Notes: generated by a model from the sequence alone, not told the origin. Shown: positions 1 to 11,361, numbered from the stretch's first letter. The stretch: 64,000 bases of DNA from an uncultured Pseudomonas sp. (GCF_946885955.1 NZ_CAMPHI010000001.1:186001-250000); one strand, 5' to 3'. Numbers and translations are program-made.

Positions 1-971
1 GAAGCCGAGGAATTGGGCAACAGCACGCCGAGGCAGGCGATGCAGCCGAACAACGGCAACAGCAGCGGCCATAGCGATGCCGGCTGCGCCAGCGCCACCA
101 GCAGCAGGATCAGCGCGAACGACACATAGACCCAGACGATGCGGCGCAGCCAGTAACCTGGGCCATGGCGCGCCACCAGCCAGGCGTTGATCTGAGCCAG
201 AAGGATGAAGCCCAGGGCGTTGGTGCCGAACAACCAACCGAAATGCTCCGGCGGCACCCCGTACAGCTCGATGAACACAAAGGGCGAGCCGGCGATATAG
301 GCGAACATGCCCGCGACGGCGAAGCCACCGGTCAAGGCATAACCAATAAATGGCAGATCGGCGACCAGCCGCAGATAGGCGCGACCGCTCCCGCGCAAGG
401 GGGCGGCGGGTGCGTCCGCCGCCAGGGTTTCCGGCAGCCATACCGCCACACCGATCAGACAGAGCGTGCCGAACAGCGCCAAGCTGATGAAGATCGATGG
501 CCAACCCAGCGTGGTGAGCAACAGACCACCGGCCAGGGGAGCGAGGATCGGCGCCAGGCCCATCACCAGCATCATCTGCGAAAACACCTTGGCCGAGTGG
601 ATCGGATCGCACAGGTCGCGCACCACCGCCCGCGACACCACCATCCCGGCACAACCGCCCAGAGCCTGGACGAAGCGTGCCGCGATCAGCCATTCCAGGC
701 TCGGTGCCAGCGCGCACGCCAGCGATGCCAGGGCGAACAGAGAGACCCCGACCAGCAGCGGCGCACGTCGTCCGAAGCGGTCCGCCAGGGGACCGTAGAG
801 CAACTGACCGAAGGCCAGGCCGACGAAATAGGCCGCGAGCGACAGCTGCACGTGCTCCACATCGGTGGCGAATACCCGCGCCAGCGTCGGAAAACTCGGC
901 AGGTAGAAATCGATCGCCAAGGGCCCGAAGGCGCTCAGCGCGCCGAGAATCAGCAAAATGCGTAATGCCAT
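1..971 (-). CDS. Bcr/CflA-type MFS drug exporter (3' part cut by window edge)
   Basis: The frame is open from the ATG at 971 to the left edge (323 codons, no stop), so the C-terminus lies outside the window. The product starts MALRILLILGALSAFGPLAI and reads FYLPSFPTLARVF, the N-terminus typical of Bcr/CflA 12-TM proton-driven exporters. The loop 2-3 signature GPLADRFGRRAPLL is present near residue 60, and RAVVRDL and LAPILAPLAGG follow in TM4-5. These exporters usually expel drugs such as bicyclomycin, chloramphenicol or sulfonamides; the substrate here cannot be told. The upstream sequence has AGGA a few bases before the ATG. The gene lies downstream of, and in the same direction as, the RND pump genes but is separated from them by a degenerate inverted repeat, so co-transcription is uncertain. 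Confidence 0.85.
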   Translation of the reverse strand, partial: MALRILLILGALSAFGPLAIDFYLPSFPTLARVFATDVEHVQLSLAAYFVGLAFGQLLYGPLADRFGRRAPLLVGVSLFALASLACALAPSLEWLIAARFVQALGGCAGMVVSRAVVRDLCDPIHSAKVFSQMMLVMGLAPILAPLAGGLLLTTLGWPSIFISLALFGTLCLIGVAVWLPETLAADAPAAPLRGSGRAYLRLVADLPFIGYALTGGFAVAGMFAYIAGSPFVFIELYGVPPEHFGWLFGTNALGFILLAQINAWLVARHGPGYWLRRIVWVYVSFALILLLVALAQPASLWPLLLPLFGCIACLGVLLPNSSA

Positions 972-1018
972 GTCAGTCCTGGTAGTTAAGGGCGCGCCGG
1001 GGCCGTTGTAACACGGCT

Positions 1019-1075
1019 GCAATCCGGGGCAAGCCGGCGCCCGGCAAACCGCTCCCGGATTGCCTCCGGGTTACG
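1019..1075. repeat. degenerate REP-type inverted repeat
   Basis: The arms GCAATCCGGGG and CTCCCGGATTGC flank a GC-rich loop. This is a diverged member of the GTAGCCCGGATGCAATCC family found intact at 9074, 25428 and 44218. It sits between the end of the RND pump gene and the MFS exporter start, where it could act as a transcription or mRNA-decay boundary. Confidence 0.55.
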
Positions 1076-1094
1076 GTTTGTGCGGGCCAAGCCA

Positions 1095-4000
1095 TCAAAC
1101 CGGCTTGGCGTTCTTCTTGCGTCCCTTGCCGAGCTTTTCCGCCAACGACTCCACCAACAGGTAGAACATCGGGATCAGGAAAATCGCCAGCACGGTCGCC
1201 GCGATCATGCCGCCGATCACCCCGGTGCCGATCGAATGGCGGCTGGCCGAACCGGCACCGCTGCTGATAGCCAGCGGCACCACGCCGAGGATAAAGGCCA
1301 GGGAGGTCATGATGATCGGCCGGAAGCGCAGCCGCGACGCTTGCAGGGCCGACTCGAAAATGCCCATACCCTGCTGGCGGCAAAGCACCGCGAACTCGAC
1401 GATCAGAATGGCGTTCTTCGCCGCCAGGCCGATCAGGGTGACCAGGCCGACCTGGAAGTACAGGTCGTTCTCCAGCCCGCGCAGCCAGACCGCGAGGATC
1501 GCCCCGAAGACCGCAAAGGGCACCGCGGTGACCACGGCCAGCGGCAGGGTCCAGCGCTCGTACTGCGCCGCGAGGATCAGGAACACCATAATCAGACCGA
1601 AGACGAACGCCATGCTACCGGAGCCCTGGGTCGCCAGTTCCTGATAGGCCGACCCGGTCCAGCCGATGCTGTAGCCGCTGCCGAGCACTTCGTCGGCGAT
1701 TTCCTGCACCGCCGCCAGGGCTTGCCCCGAGCTGTAGCCCGGCGCCGGTCCGCCGAGGATCTTCGCCGCCGGGTAGACGTTGAAGCGCGCGTAGGTGTCC
1801 GGGCCGAGAATGCGTTTGACCTTGACCAGGCTGGACAACGACACCAGCTCGCCGCTGGCCGAGCGCACATAGACCTGGGCCAGGTCCTCGGGCTTGCGGC
1901 GGAACGAGGATTCGGCCTGCAGGCTGACCTGAAAGGTACGGCCATACAGACTGAAGTCGTTGACGTAATAGCTGCCGAACGTCGCCTGCATGGCGGTGAA
2001 CACATCGTTGATCGGCACGCCGAGGGCACGCGCCTTGGTGCGATCGAGGTCGATGTAATACTGCGGCACGTTGGCGCTGAAGGTGCTGCGCACCCCGGCC
2101 AGCTCAGGCCGCTTGGCCGCCGCGGCGAGAAAAGCCTGCACCTTGCTGGCGAGCTGCGCGGTACCGCCACCGCTGCGGTCCTGAATAAAACCTTCGAAGC
2201 CGCCGGTGGTGCTCATACCGGTGATCGGCGGCGGATTGAAGCTCAACACCATGCCGTCCTTCTGCGCGGCGCCCATGCCCATGAATTCGCCGGTCAGATT
2301 GCGCGCGTCCAGCTCAGGCGTGGTGCGCTCGCTCCAGTCCTTGAGCGGTACGAAGGACACCCCGGCGTTGCTGCGGGTGCCGAAGGTCAGCACGTCGAAG
2401 CCGGCGAAGGTGACCACATCCTGCACTGCGGGGTGCGCCATCAGCTGCCGGGTGACATCGCTGGTGAGTTTTTCGGTGCGGGTCAGCGACGCCGCCGGCG
2501 GAAGGAAGTAGGCGTTGATCACATAGCCCTGGTCCTCGTTCGGCACCAGGGCGCTGGGGACTCGCCCGAACAACACGACCAGCAGCGCGATCATCGCGCC
2601 GAACAGCAGCAGACCGATCGCCGAACGCTTGAGGAAGAATCGCACGCCCGCGGTATAGCCGCTGGTCAAGGTGTCGAAGACCCGGTTGAAGGCTCGGAAC
2701 GGCGCCGCCGGTTCCTGATGTCCGGGCTTGAGCAGCAAGGCGCAGAGCGCCGGACTCAGGGTCAGCGCGACTATCCCGGAGATCACCACCGACACTGCGA
2801 TAGTGATGGCGAACTGTTTGTACATCTCACCGGCCAGGCCGCCAAGAAAGCCCACCGGCACAAACACCGCACAGAGCACCAGAACGATCGCGACTATCGG
2901 CCCGGTGACTTCCTGCATGGCCTTGATGGTCGCCTCGCGCGGGCCGATTTTCTCGCTGTTCATTACCCGCTCGACGTTCTCGATCACCACGATGGCGTCG
3001 TCCACCACGATGCCGATCGCCAGCACCATACCGAACAGGGTCAGCAGGTTGATCGAGAAACCCAACAGGTACATGCCGGCGAACGTGCCGATCAGCGACA
3101 CCGGAATCGCCAATAACGGGATCAGCGTGGCGCGCCAGTTCTGCAGGAAGATGAACACCACCAGCACCACCAGCACCAGCGCTTCGAAGAAGGTATGGAT
3201 CACCTCCTTGATCGATACCCGCACGAACTTGGTGGTGTCGTAGGGAATCTTGTAGGTCATGCCGCTGGGGAAGCCCTTGGCCAGGCGATCCAGCGTAGTG
3301 CGCACCGCCTCGGCGGTGTCCAGGGCATTGGCGCCGGGCTGCAGATAAACCCCAAAGGCCGCGTTCTGCTGGCCGTTGAGCGAAGTCATCAGCGAGTAGT
3401 CCTGGGCGCCCAGTTCGATCCGCGCGACATCCTTGAGCAACAGACTGGCGCCAGTGGCGTCGCTGCGCAGGATGACGTTCTCGAAGGCTTTGGGGTCGGT
3501 GAAGCGACCCTGGGTGGTCACCGTGTAGGTGAAATCCTGCTCCTGTTGCAACGGTTGCTGGCCGAAGCTGCCGGCGGCGAACTGCGAGTTCTGCTCGCGT
3601 ATCGCCGCCACCACATCGGTCGGGGTCAGGTTGTATTGCGCCAATTTATCCGGACGCAACCAGATGCGCATCGAATAGTCTTTCGAGCCGAACTGGCTGA
3701 CATCGCCGACGCCGGGCAGGCGCTTGAGTTCGTCGATCACGTTGATCAGCGCATAGTTGCTGATATACACCGGGTCGCGCGAGCCGTCCGGGGAGAACAG
3801 CGTCACCACCTGGAGGATGTCGGAGGACTTCTTCACCACCTTGACGCCCTGCCGGCGCACTTCCTCCGGCAATTTGGCCAGGGCCGCCTGGACCCGGTTG
3901 TTGACGTCGATGGTGGCCTGGTTGGGGTCGCGACCGACCTCGAAATACACCGACAGGCTCATGGCGTTGCCGCCCGAGTTGGATTGCTGGTAGAGCATCC

Positions 4001-4223
4001 CCTCGACGCCGTTGATCGATTGCTCGAGCGGCGCGGCGACGGTCTCGGCGATCACCTGGGCGCTGGCGCCGGCATAGCTGGCGCTGACCGACACCTGCGG
4101 CGGGAGGATCTGCGGGTATTGCGAGATCGGTAGGGTGCGCATGGCCATCAGGCCGGCCAGCACGATCACGATGGAAATCACCCCGGCGAACACCGGGCGA
4201 TCGATAAAGAAGCGTGAGATCAC
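1095..4223 (-). CDS. HAE-1 family RND multidrug efflux permease
   Basis: A 1042-residue inner-membrane RND pump, the usual length for AcrB/MexB relatives. It begins [18 protein letters not shown], has the TM4 proton-relay pair in [15 protein letters not shown] (two Asp near residue 405), and ends with a basic tail. The start is GTG at 4223 with AAGGAG nine bases upstream; that ribosome site overlaps the stop codon of the adaptor gene, so the two are translationally coupled (12-bp gap). The N-terminal third ([20 protein letters not shown]) is nearer the MexF/OqxB-like branch than MexB or MexD in my recollection, so no symbol is given. It exports hydrophobic drugs or solvents through a trimeric complex. 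No outer-membrane channel gene lies beside it; it must borrow one such as an OprM/TolC homologue. Confidence 0.93.
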   Translation of the reverse strand: MISRFFIDRPVFAGVISIVIVLAGLMAMRTLPISQYPQILPPQVSVSASYAGASAQVIAETVAAPLEQSINGVEGMLYQQSNSGGNAMSLSVYFEVGRDPNQATIDVNNRVQAALAKLPEEVRRQGVKVVKKSSDILQVVTLFSPDGSRDPVYISNYALINVIDELKRLPGVGDVSQFGSKDYSMRIWLRPDKLAQYNLTPTDVVAAIREQNSQFAAGSFGQQPLQQEQDFTYTVTTQGRFTDPKAFENVILRSDATGASLLLKDVARIELGAQDYSLMTSLNGQQNAAFGVYLQPGANALDTAEAVRTTLDRLAKGFPSGMTYKIPYDTTKFVRVSIKEVIHTFFEALVLVVLVVFIFLQNWRATLIPLLAIPVSLIGTFAGMYLLGFSINLLTLFGMVLAIGIVVDDAIVVIENVERVMNSEKIGPREATIKAMQEVTGPIVAIVLVLCAVFVPVGFLGGLAGEMYKQFAITIAVSVVISGIVALTLSPALCALLLKPGHQEPAAPFRAFNRVFDTLTSGYTAGVRFFLKRSAIGLLLFGAMIALLVVLFGRVPSALVPNEDQGYVINAYFLPPAASLTRTEKLTSDVTRQLMAHPAVQDVVTFAGFDVLTFGTRSNAGVSFVPLKDWSERTTPELDARNLTGEFMGMGAAQKDGMVLSFNPPPITGMSTTGGFEGFIQDRSGGGTAQLASKVQAFLAAAAKRPELAGVRSTFSANVPQYYIDLDRTKARALGVPINDVFTAMQATFGSYYVNDFSLYGRTFQVSLQAESSFRRKPEDLAQVYVRSASGELVSLSSLVKVKRILGPDTYARFNVYPAAKILGGPAPGYSSGQALAAVQEIADEVLGSGYSIGWTGSAYQELATQGSGSMAFVFGLIMVFLILAAQYERWTLPLAVVTAVPFAVFGAILAVWLRGLENDLYFQVGLVTLIGLAAKNAILIVEFAVLCRQQGMGIFESALQASRLRFRPIIMTSLAFILGVVPLAISSGAGSASRHSIGTGVIGGMIAATVLAIFLIPMFYLLVESLAEKLGKGRKKNAKPV

Positions 4224-4235
4224 CGGTAACGCTCC

Positions 4236-5378
4236 TTAAGTCTGCGGGCTGGGCTGGGCGGCATCGACCACCGTGACCGGCGTATCCGGACGCACCTTGG
4301 CCAAACCTTCGACGATCACCCGGTCGCCGTCGCTGACGCCCGACTCGATCACCCAGCGCCCGTTGGCCGTGGCGCCGGTGCTGACCTGGCGCGTGCGGGC
4401 GATGCCTTCGGCATCGACCACGTAGACAAACGTACCGCCCGGCCCCTGGGCCACCGCGCGCTCGGGCAGGGTAATCGCCTGGTCGCGGGTGAGCCCCGTG
4501 AGCTTTACCCGGACGAACTGGCCGGGCAGCAGTTTTTGCTCGGGGTTGGGTACCACGGCGCGAACGCTGACGGTGCCGGTGTTGCGGTCGACCAAGCTAT
4601 CGGTGAAGTCCACCGTGCCCTGCAAGGGATAGCTGGAACCGTCGCCGAACTCGATCGTCACGTGCATCTTGCCGTCCTCCGGCAGCAGCAGATCGCCGTT
4701 TTTCAGGCCGCTACGCACGCCTTCCACATCGGAATCGGGGGCGGCGAAATTGACGTAAAGCGGATCGAGCTGGGTGATCTGACTGAGCAGACTGGCGTTC
4801 GGATCACCGGCGACCATCAGGCTGCCTTCGGAAACGGTCTCCTTGCTGGTGATCCCGGAAATCGGCGCCTTGACCGTGCAGTAATCAAGGTCGATCTGCT
4901 TGGACTGCACCTCGGCTTCGGCGGCCTGGATATTCGCCTTGCTCTGCTCGAAATTGGAAATCGCGTTGTCCAGCTCGCTCTCGCTGGCGAAGCCCTTCTT
5001 CTGCAATTCGCGGATGCGCTTGAGATCGCGCTCGGTCTGCCGGTAGCGCGCCTGTTCCTGCGCCAGCGCGCCCTTGGCCCGGGCCAGCGCCGCCTGATAG
5101 GTGCGCGAGTCGATGCGGAACATCACCTGGCCCTGCTTGACGTGACTACCTTCCAGGTAGGTGCGCTCCTGCAGGATGCCGCTGACCTGCGCGCGCACCT
5201 GTACCTGGCGAAAACCCGCAGTGCGTGCGGAATACTCGAACACCAGCGGCAAGGGGGCTGCATGGACAGGCTCCACCACCACCTCGGGCGGTGGCATGTC
5301 GGCCGCCTGGGCCACGGACAGCAAGCAGGAAAACAGCAACGACCCGCAGGCAGCGGGGAAAAGACGAGGCAAAGGCAT
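4236..5378 (-). CDS. RND efflux periplasmic adaptor (membrane fusion protein)
   Basis: A 380-residue MexA/AcrA-type adaptor that bridges the RND pump and an outer-membrane channel. The start chosen is ATG 5378 (MPLPRLFPAACG), which gives a clean signal peptide ending SVAQA and has GGAG six bases upstream; a longer frame up to 5474 would run through the operator. A lipoyl/biotinyl-like half motif (VRAQVSGILQERTYLEGSHVKQGQVMF, given here only by its ends VRAQVSG and KQGQVMF), a coiled-coil hairpin rich in Arg/Glu (residues about 95-160) and the second half motif DYCTVKAPISGITSKE are visible. There is no lipobox Cys at the signal cleavage site, unlike MexA. It is first in the operon, with the pump gene immediately downstream. 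Confidence 0.92.
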   Translation of the reverse strand: MPLPRLFPAACGSLLFSCLLSVAQAADMPPPEVVVEPVHAAPLPLVFEYSARTAGFRQVQVRAQVSGILQERTYLEGSHVKQGQVMFRIDSRTYQAALARAKGALAQEQARYRQTERDLKRIRELQKKGFASESELDNAISNFEQSKANIQAAEAEVQSKQIDLDYCTVKAPISGITSKETVSEGSLMVAGDPNASLLSQITQLDPLYVNFAAPDSDVEGVRSGLKNGDLLLPEDGKMHVTIEFGDGSSYPLQGTVDFTDSLVDRNTGTVSVRAVVPNPEQKLLPGQFVRVKLTGLTRDQAITLPERAVAQGPGGTFVYVVDAEGIARTRQVSTGATANGRWVIESGVSDGDRVIVEGLAKVRPDTPVTVVDAAQPSPQT

Positions 5379-5428
5379 GGTGTCTCCGGGACAACGCGAG
5401 GCATGACGCTTGAGACGGGCAATGCTAG

Positions 5429-5450
5429 TTACATACAACACCGTTTGTAA
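5429..5450. promoter_or_regulatory. TtgR/MexR-like TetR operator in the divergent promoter
   Basis: An imperfect palindrome with outer arms TTACA and TGTAA lies between the adaptor gene (minus) and the tetR gene (plus). Read on the minus strand it begins TTTACAAACGG and ends TGTATGTAA, close to the TtgR operator of P. putida as I recall it (TTTACAAACAA...TGAATGTAA). It overlaps the space where both divergent promoters must sit, fitting auto-repression plus repression of the pump. Confidence 0.7.
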
Positions 5451-5548
5451 ATAGACCCCCAAACGGCAATTCATTACACTTTGTCACCTGAGCCGCGCGC
5501 AGGGAGCGCCCGCGACCACCCACCCGCTTGCGAGATCAGGCCACTGTC

Positions 5549-6166
5549 ATGCGCCGCACCAAAGAAGAAGCCGAGCAAACCCGTTGCGCGATCCTTGCGG
5601 CCGCGGAAGCCCTGTTTCTGGAAAAAGGCGTCGCCCATACCAGCCTAGAACATATCGCGCGCTGCGCCGGGGTCACGCGCGGCGCGGTCTATTGGCATTT
5701 CCAGAACAAGGCCCACCTGTTCCACGAACTGCTCAGCCAGGTCCGCCTGCCGCCCGAACAGCTAGCCGAACGCCTGGCCGGCTGCGCCGGGCGCGATCCT
5801 TTATTGAGCCTGCGCGACCTGTGCGTCGATGCGATCGAAAACCTCGCCCGCGACGCGCAGAAGCGCCGGATTTTCACCATCCTGCTGCGCCGCTGCGAGT
5901 TCACCGCCGAGCTGCGCGAGGCCGAAGAGCGCCACGAGGCCTTTATCAACCTATTTATTCAGCTGTGCGAACAGCAGTTCGCCCGTGCCGACGTATCCCC
6001 GCGCCTGCACACGGGAGTGGAACCACGCCTCGCGGCGCGCAGCCTGCACGCCCTGATCATCGGCCTGTTCCATGACTGGCTGCGCGATCCCGGTCTGTTC
6101 GATCCACTGAACGACACCGCGCCCCTGGTCGACGCCTGCTTTCGCGGCTTGATCCGCGACTGGTAG
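5549..6166 (+). CDS. TetR-family repressor of the divergent RND pump (TtgR/AcrR-like)
   Basis: A 205-residue regulator. The start at ATG 5549 gives MRRTKEEAEQTRCAILAAAE, matching the conserved start of TtgR/AcrR proteins; a TTG seven codons earlier is possible but less likely. The helix-turn-helix lies at about residues 31-50 (HIARCAGVTRGAVYWHF), followed by the characteristic NKAHLFHELL. The C-terminal two thirds is the variable ligand pocket. Divergent placement and the palindrome at 5429-5450 indicate it represses the adaptor-pump operon and itself, and is released by binding pump substrates. Confidence 0.9.
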   Translation: MRRTKEEAEQTRCAILAAAEALFLEKGVAHTSLEHIARCAGVTRGAVYWHFQNKAHLFHELLSQVRLPPEQLAERLAGCAGRDPLLSLRDLCVDAIENLARDAQKRRIFTILLRRCEFTAELREAEERHEAFINLFIQLCEQQFARADVSPRLHTGVEPRLAARSLHALIIGLFHDWLRDPGLFDPLNDTAPLVDACFRGLIRDW

Positions 6167-6195
6167 AAGGCGCCATTCAATAACGCACCGCCCCA

Positions 6196-6274
6196 TGCAG
6201 GAGCCAGCTGGCTGTGGTTTGGCACTCCGACGCCGCTTTGGTCTGCCGCGACCGCCAGCAAGCTGACTCCTGCA
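6196..6274. repeat. REP-type inverted repeat (TGCAGGAGCCAGCTGGCTG family)
   Basis: The left arm TGCAGGAGCCAGCTGGCTG (6196-6214) and the right arm, which reads TGCAGGAGTCAGCTTGCTG on the other strand (6256-6274), differ at two positions. It belongs to the widespread Pseudomonas GTAGGAGC...-type palindromes. It lies between the convergent 3' ends of tetR and the copper chaperone gene and may insulate them. Confidence 0.7.
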
Positions 6275-6320
6275 ACGGTCGCGTTTTACATGGCGACAGG
6301 CAACCGGGGCATAAGCTTTA

Positions 6321-6533
6321 TTACGCCAACCCCGCCCCATAACCCGCCTCGGCAATCGCGACAATCAACTCGTCGCTCGACAGGCTGCTATTCACCCGCA
6401 CCTCACCGCCGGCCAGTTTGACCTTCACCTCGGCGGCCGGATCGCGCGCGCGCACGGCCTCGGTGACGGCTTTGACACAATGCTCGCATGTCATGCCTAG
6501 CACATTGAGCGTATGAACCTGTGGTGCTTGCAT
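6321..6533 (-). CDS. copZ: CopZ-like copper chaperone (single HMA domain)
   Basis: A 70-residue heavy-metal-associated protein. The start is ATG 6533 (MQAPQVHTLNVLGMTCEHC), chosen over an ATG six codons upstream because AGGAGG sits seven bases before it. The metal motif GMTCEHC (residues 14-20) binds Cu(I); the rest fits the ferredoxin-like HMA fold and ends AGYGAGLA. It is divergent from copA across a promoter containing two CueR boxes, so both should be copper-induced. It probably carries cytosolic Cu(I) to CopA. Confidence 0.9.
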   Translation of the reverse strand: MQAPQVHTLNVLGMTCEHCVKAVTEAVRARDPAAEVKVKLAGGEVRVNSSLSSDELIVAIAEAGYGAGLA

Positions 6534-6590
6534 CGATAACCTCCTGGGCAATGGGACCCCGGCTGCTGCGCCGGATGGGGCAGTGTCAGG

Positions 6591-6613
6591 CTTGACCCAT
6601 GGGTAAGGTCAAG
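6591..6613 (-). promoter_or_regulatory. CueR box of the copZ promoter
   Basis: A 23-bp dyad with arms CTTGACC and GGTCAAG, read on the minus strand as CTTGACCTTACC... . It has the MerR-family CueR consensus with the -35-like TTGACC embedded. It faces copZ and mirrors the box at 6626-6648. Confidence 0.85.
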
Positions 6614-6625
6614 CAATAAAAAGCG

Positions 6626-6648
6626 CTTGACCTTACCTACGGGTCAAG
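6626..6648 (+). promoter_or_regulatory. CueR box of the copA promoter
   Basis: A 23-bp dyad with arms CTTGACC and GGTCAAG and centre TTACCTACG, directly upstream of copA. CueR bound between -35 (TTGACC) and -10 twists the long spacer on Cu(I) binding. Two nearly identical boxes, 12 bp apart and in opposite orientation, serve copZ and copA. Confidence 0.88.
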
Positions 6649-6683
6649 GTTGATCCTGTGCTGGAATTTGATGGAGAAGCCGT

Positions 6684-9077
6684 ATGACCAGCCTGACCAC
6701 CTTCGAATTGCCTATCAGGGGCATGACCTGCTCCAGCTGCGCCGGGCGCGTCGAACGCGCCCTGGGCAAGGTAGCCGACGTGCAAAACGTCAGCGTCAAC
6801 CTGGCCAGCGAGCAGGCGCGTATCGAAGCGCCGCCGGAAAGCCTGGCGCAGTTGCTTGCGGCGGTGCAAGGCGCCGGCTACCAGGTGCCCAGCGAACGCC
6901 TGGAACTGGTCATCGACGGCATGACCTGCGCCAGTTGCGTCGGCCGCGTGGAACGCGCCCTGGCGCGACAACCGGGCGTGTTGTCGGCCAGCGTCAACCT
7001 GGCCACCGAGCACGCGCAGCTGGAAATTGTCGCCGGCCTCGATCCACAAACGCTGCTGCAAGCGGTCAGCGCGGCGGGTTATTCGGCAAGCCTGGTGAAT
7101 GACGAGCAGCTCAGCCAATCGAGCGCGGACCGCCATCTGCAACGCGAGCGCTGGACCCTGGCGCTGGCCATGCTGTTAAGTGCGCCGCTGCTGGTGCCGA
7201 TGCTGCTCGAACCACTGGGCGTGCACTGGATGCTGCCGGCCTGGGTGCAGTTCGCCCTGGCCACCCCGGTGCAGTTCGGCCTCGGCGCTCGCTTCTATCG
7301 CGCTGGCTGGCGCGCCTTGCGCGCACACACCGGCAACATGGACCAGCTGGTGGCCATCGGCACCAGCGCCGGTTACGGCCTGAGCCTTTATCAATGGCTG
7401 GCCGCCCCTGGCGGCAGCATGCCGCAGCTGTATTTCGAAACCTCGGCGGTGCTCATCACCCTGATCCTGCTCGGCAAATACCTGGAAAGCCGCGCCAAGC
7501 GCCAGACCACCAGCGCGATCCGCGCGCTGCAAGCGCTGCGCCCGGATCAGGCGCTACGCCTGAAGGATGGCCAGGAACAACTGGTGGCCCTGAGCGCATT
7601 GGCCCTGGGCGATCAGGTGGTGGTCAAACCCGGCGAACGCTTCCCTGTCGACGGCGAGGTGCTCGAGGGCCGCAGCCATGCTGACGAAGCGTTGATCAGC
7701 GGCGAAAGCATGCCGCAACCGAAACAAGTGGGCGACCGGGTCACTGCCGGGGCGATCAACGGCGAAGGCCGCCTGCTGGTCGAGACCACCGCCCTGGGTG
7801 CGGAAACCGTACTGGCGAAGATCATCCGCCTGGTCGAAGACGCCCAGGCGGCCAAGGCGCCGATTCAGAAACTGGTGGATAAAGTCAGCCTGGTGTTCGT
7901 ACCGAGCGTGTTGCTGCTGGCCCTGGCCACCCTGATCATCTGGCTGCTGCAGGGCGCGCCGGCGGAAACGGCGTTGCTCAATGCCGTGGCCGTACTGGTG
8001 ATCGCTTGTCCTTGCGCCCTCGGCCTGGCGACGCCGACCGCGATCATGGCCGGCACCGGCGTCGCCGCGCGCCATGGCATCCTGATCAAGGACGCCGGCG
8101 CCCTGGAAGTCGCTCATGGCGTCACCGCCGTAGCCTTCGACAAGACCGGCACCCTGACCTCGGGTAGCCCGAAAATCGTCCACTCGAGCGCGCTCGATGG
8201 CGACACCGAGGCGTTGCTGCGACTGGCCGGCGCCTTGCAACGCGGCAGCGAACACCCGCTGGCCAAGGCGGTGCTGGACGCCTGCAACGAACGCCAGCTG
8301 CAGCTGCCGGAAGTCAGCGACAGCCAAGCCCTGGCCGGACGCGGCATCGCCGGGCAGATCGACGGGCGACAACTGGCCTTGGGCAACAAGCGCCTGCTCG
8401 AGGAGCACTGGCTGCAGAACAGCGTACTGGTCGCCGAAGCCCTGGCCTGGGAGGCAGAGGGCCGCACCCTGTCCTGGCTGATCGAGCAGACGCCCAGCCC
8501 CCGCGTACTCGGCCTGTTCGCCTTTGGCGATACGCTCAAGCCCGGCGCCGCGGAAGCCATCGCCCAGCTCAAGGCCTTGGGCATTCGCAGCCACCTGATC
8601 AGCGGCGACAACCTCGGCAGCGCCAACGCCGTGGCCGCCGCGCTGGAGATCGACTCGGTGCATGCCCAGGTGCTGCCGGCGGACAAGGCGGCGATCATCG
8701 CCGAGCTCAAGCGCGATGCGCGAGTGGCCATGGTCGGCGACGGCATCAACGATGCACCGGCGCTGGCCGCCGCGGATGTCGGTATCGCCATGGGCAGCGG
8801 CACCGATGTCGCCATGCATGCCGCCGGGATCACCCTGATGCGCGGCGACCCGCGCCTGGTGCCGGCCGCCCTGGAGATCAGCCGGCGCACCTACGACAAG
8901 ATCCGCCAGAACCTGTTCTGGGCATTCATCTACAACCTGATCGGCATTCCTCTGGCCGCAGCCGGCCTGCTCAACCCGATGCTCGCCGGCGGCGCCATGG
9001 CCGCATCGAGCCTGTGCGTGGTGAGCAACGCCCTGCTGCTCAAGCGCTGGAAGCCGAAGGACTCGCAAACCCTGTAG
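6684..9077 (+). CDS. copA: Cu(I)-exporting P1B-type ATPase CopA
   Basis: A 797-residue copper pump that moves Cu(I) from cytosol to periplasm using ATP. Two N-terminal HMA domains carry GMTCSSC (near residue 13) and GMTCASC (near residue 81). Eight TM segments follow, with the transport-site motif C442-P-C444. The phosphorylation motif DKTGT has its Asp at 486; SEHPLAKAV supplies the HP motif of the nucleotide-binding domain, and [10 protein letters not shown] is the hinge motif. All key residues are intact. The start is ATG 6684, preceded by GGAGAA. A CueR box lies upstream and cueR lies downstream on the same strand. Confidence 0.97.
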   Translation: MTSLTTFELPIRGMTCSSCAGRVERALGKVADVQNVSVNLASEQARIEAPPESLAQLLAAVQGAGYQVPSERLELVIDGMTCASCVGRVERALARQPGVLSASVNLATEHAQLEIVAGLDPQTLLQAVSAAGYSASLVNDEQLSQSSADRHLQRERWTLALAMLLSAPLLVPMLLEPLGVHWMLPAWVQFALATPVQFGLGARFYRAGWRALRAHTGNMDQLVAIGTSAGYGLSLYQWLAAPGGSMPQLYFETSAVLITLILLGKYLESRAKRQTTSAIRALQALRPDQALRLKDGQEQLVALSALALGDQVVVKPGERFPVDGEVLEGRSHADEALISGESMPQPKQVGDRVTAGAINGEGRLLVETTALGAETVLAKIIRLVEDAQAAKAPIQKLVDKVSLVFVPSVLLLALATLIIWLLQGAPAETALLNAVAVLVIACPCALGLATPTAIMAGTGVAARHGILIKDAGALEVAHGVTAVAFDKTGTLTSGSPKIVHSSALDGDTEALLRLAGALQRGSEHPLAKAVLDACNERQLQLPEVSDSQALAGRGIAGQIDGRQLALGNKRLLEEHWLQNSVLVAEALAWEAEGRTLSWLIEQTPSPRVLGLFAFGDTLKPGAAEAIAQLKALGIRSHLISGDNLGSANAVAAALEIDSVHAQVLPADKAAIIAELKRDARVAMVGDGINDAPALAAADVGIAMGSGTDVAMHAAGITLMRGDPRLVPAALEISRRTYDKIRQNLFWAFIYNLIGIPLAAAGLLNPMLAGGAMAASSLCVVSNALLLKRWKPKDSQTL

Positions 9078-9141
9078 CCCGGATGCAATCCGGGGGAAAT
9101 GGCGCCTACACGACCGCTCCCCCGGATTGCATCCGGGCTAC
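9074..9141. repeat. REP palindrome, GTAGCCCGGATGCAATCC family (copy 1)
   Basis: The arms GTAGCCCGGATGCAATCCGG and its complement CCGGATTGCATCCGGGCTAC are perfect and can form a long hairpin. The left arm overlaps the copA stop codon. Further copies lie at 25428-25495 and 44218-44282 and a degenerate one at 1019-1075. Confidence 0.9.
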
Positions 9142-9155
9142 GGGACGACATATCC

Positions 9156-9214
9156 GTAGGAGCGGCCTTGGCCGCGATTCAGACGGCGCGGATCGCGGAC
9201 AAGTCCGCTCCTAC
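9156..9214. repeat. REP-type inverted repeat, GTAGGAGCGG family
   Basis: The arms GTAGGAGCGGCCTTGGCCGC and GCGGACAAGTCCGCTCCTAC pair imperfectly, with internal sub-palindromes CGGCC...GGCCG and CGGAC...GTCCG. It lies 15 bp after another REP family member and just upstream of cueR. Confidence 0.85.
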
Positions 9215-9234
9215 ACAACCATTTGGGAGGCCTT

Positions 9235-9633
9235 ATGAATATCGGCCAAGCCGCGCAGAAAACCGGCCTCAGCGCCAAGATGATCCGCTATTACGAAAGC
9301 ATCGAGTTGCTGCCGGCGGCCGGGCGCACCGACAGCGGCTACCGCCAATACGGCGCCCAGGACCTGCACCGCCTGGCCTTTATCAAACGCGCGCGCGACC
9401 TGGGATTTCCGCTCGAGGAAGTGGGTAAATTGCTGACCCTGTGGCAGGACCGGCAACGCGCCAGCGCCGACGTCAAGGCCCTGGCCGCCGGGCATATCGA
9501 CGCGCTGAACCGAAAGATCGCCGAACTCAGCAGCCTGCGCGACAGCCTGCAGGAGTTGATGACCCACTGCCATGGCGATCAGCGCCCGGACTGCCCGATC
9601 CTCAAGGATCTGGAATCGGGCGGCTGTCACTGA
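9235..9633 (+). CDS. cueR: Copper-responsive MerR-family activator CueR
   Basis: A 132-residue MerR-type regulator. The start is ATG 9235 with GGGAGG seven bases upstream (four extra codons upstream are possible but leave no ribosome site). The N-terminal winged helix reads MNIGQAAQKTGLSAKMIRYY and includes ESIELLPAAGRTDSGYR. A long dimerisation helix follows. The metal loop has Cys112 and Cys120, the same spacing and numbering as E. coli CueR, with sequence CHGDQRPDCPI. It activates copA and copZ through the boxes at 6591-6648. Confidence 0.95.
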   Translation: MNIGQAAQKTGLSAKMIRYYESIELLPAAGRTDSGYRQYGAQDLHRLAFIKRARDLGFPLEEVGKLLTLWQDRQRASADVKALAAGHIDALNRKIAELSSLRDSLQELMTHCHGDQRPDCPILKDLESGGCH

Positions 9634-9657
9634 AACCCGGTTCGCCATAAATAGAAA

Positions 9658-9677
9658 ACGGAGCCCTGGGGCTCCGT
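9658..9677 (-). terminator. Rho-independent terminator at the 3' end of ettA (also faces cueR)
   Basis: The stem ACGGAGCC / GGCTCCGT encloses a CTGG loop. Read on the minus strand it is followed by TTTTCTATTT, a good U-tract for ettA; on the plus strand only a weak T run follows, so cueR may use it inefficiently. Confidence 0.85.
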
Positions 9678-9696
9678 TGTCGTATTGCGTTGGCGC

Positions 9697-11361
<1,665 letters not shown>

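Noticed and set aside
1080..3116. 678-codon plus-strand open frame
   Set aside because: It lies antisense to the RND pump gene, whose motifs are intact. Composition (His/Gln/Arg/Asp-rich, no domain) is typical of a GC-rich antisense shadow.
7554..9068. 504-codon minus-strand open frame
   Set aside because: Antisense to copA, whose catalytic motifs are intact in the plus frame; no ribosome site or family features.
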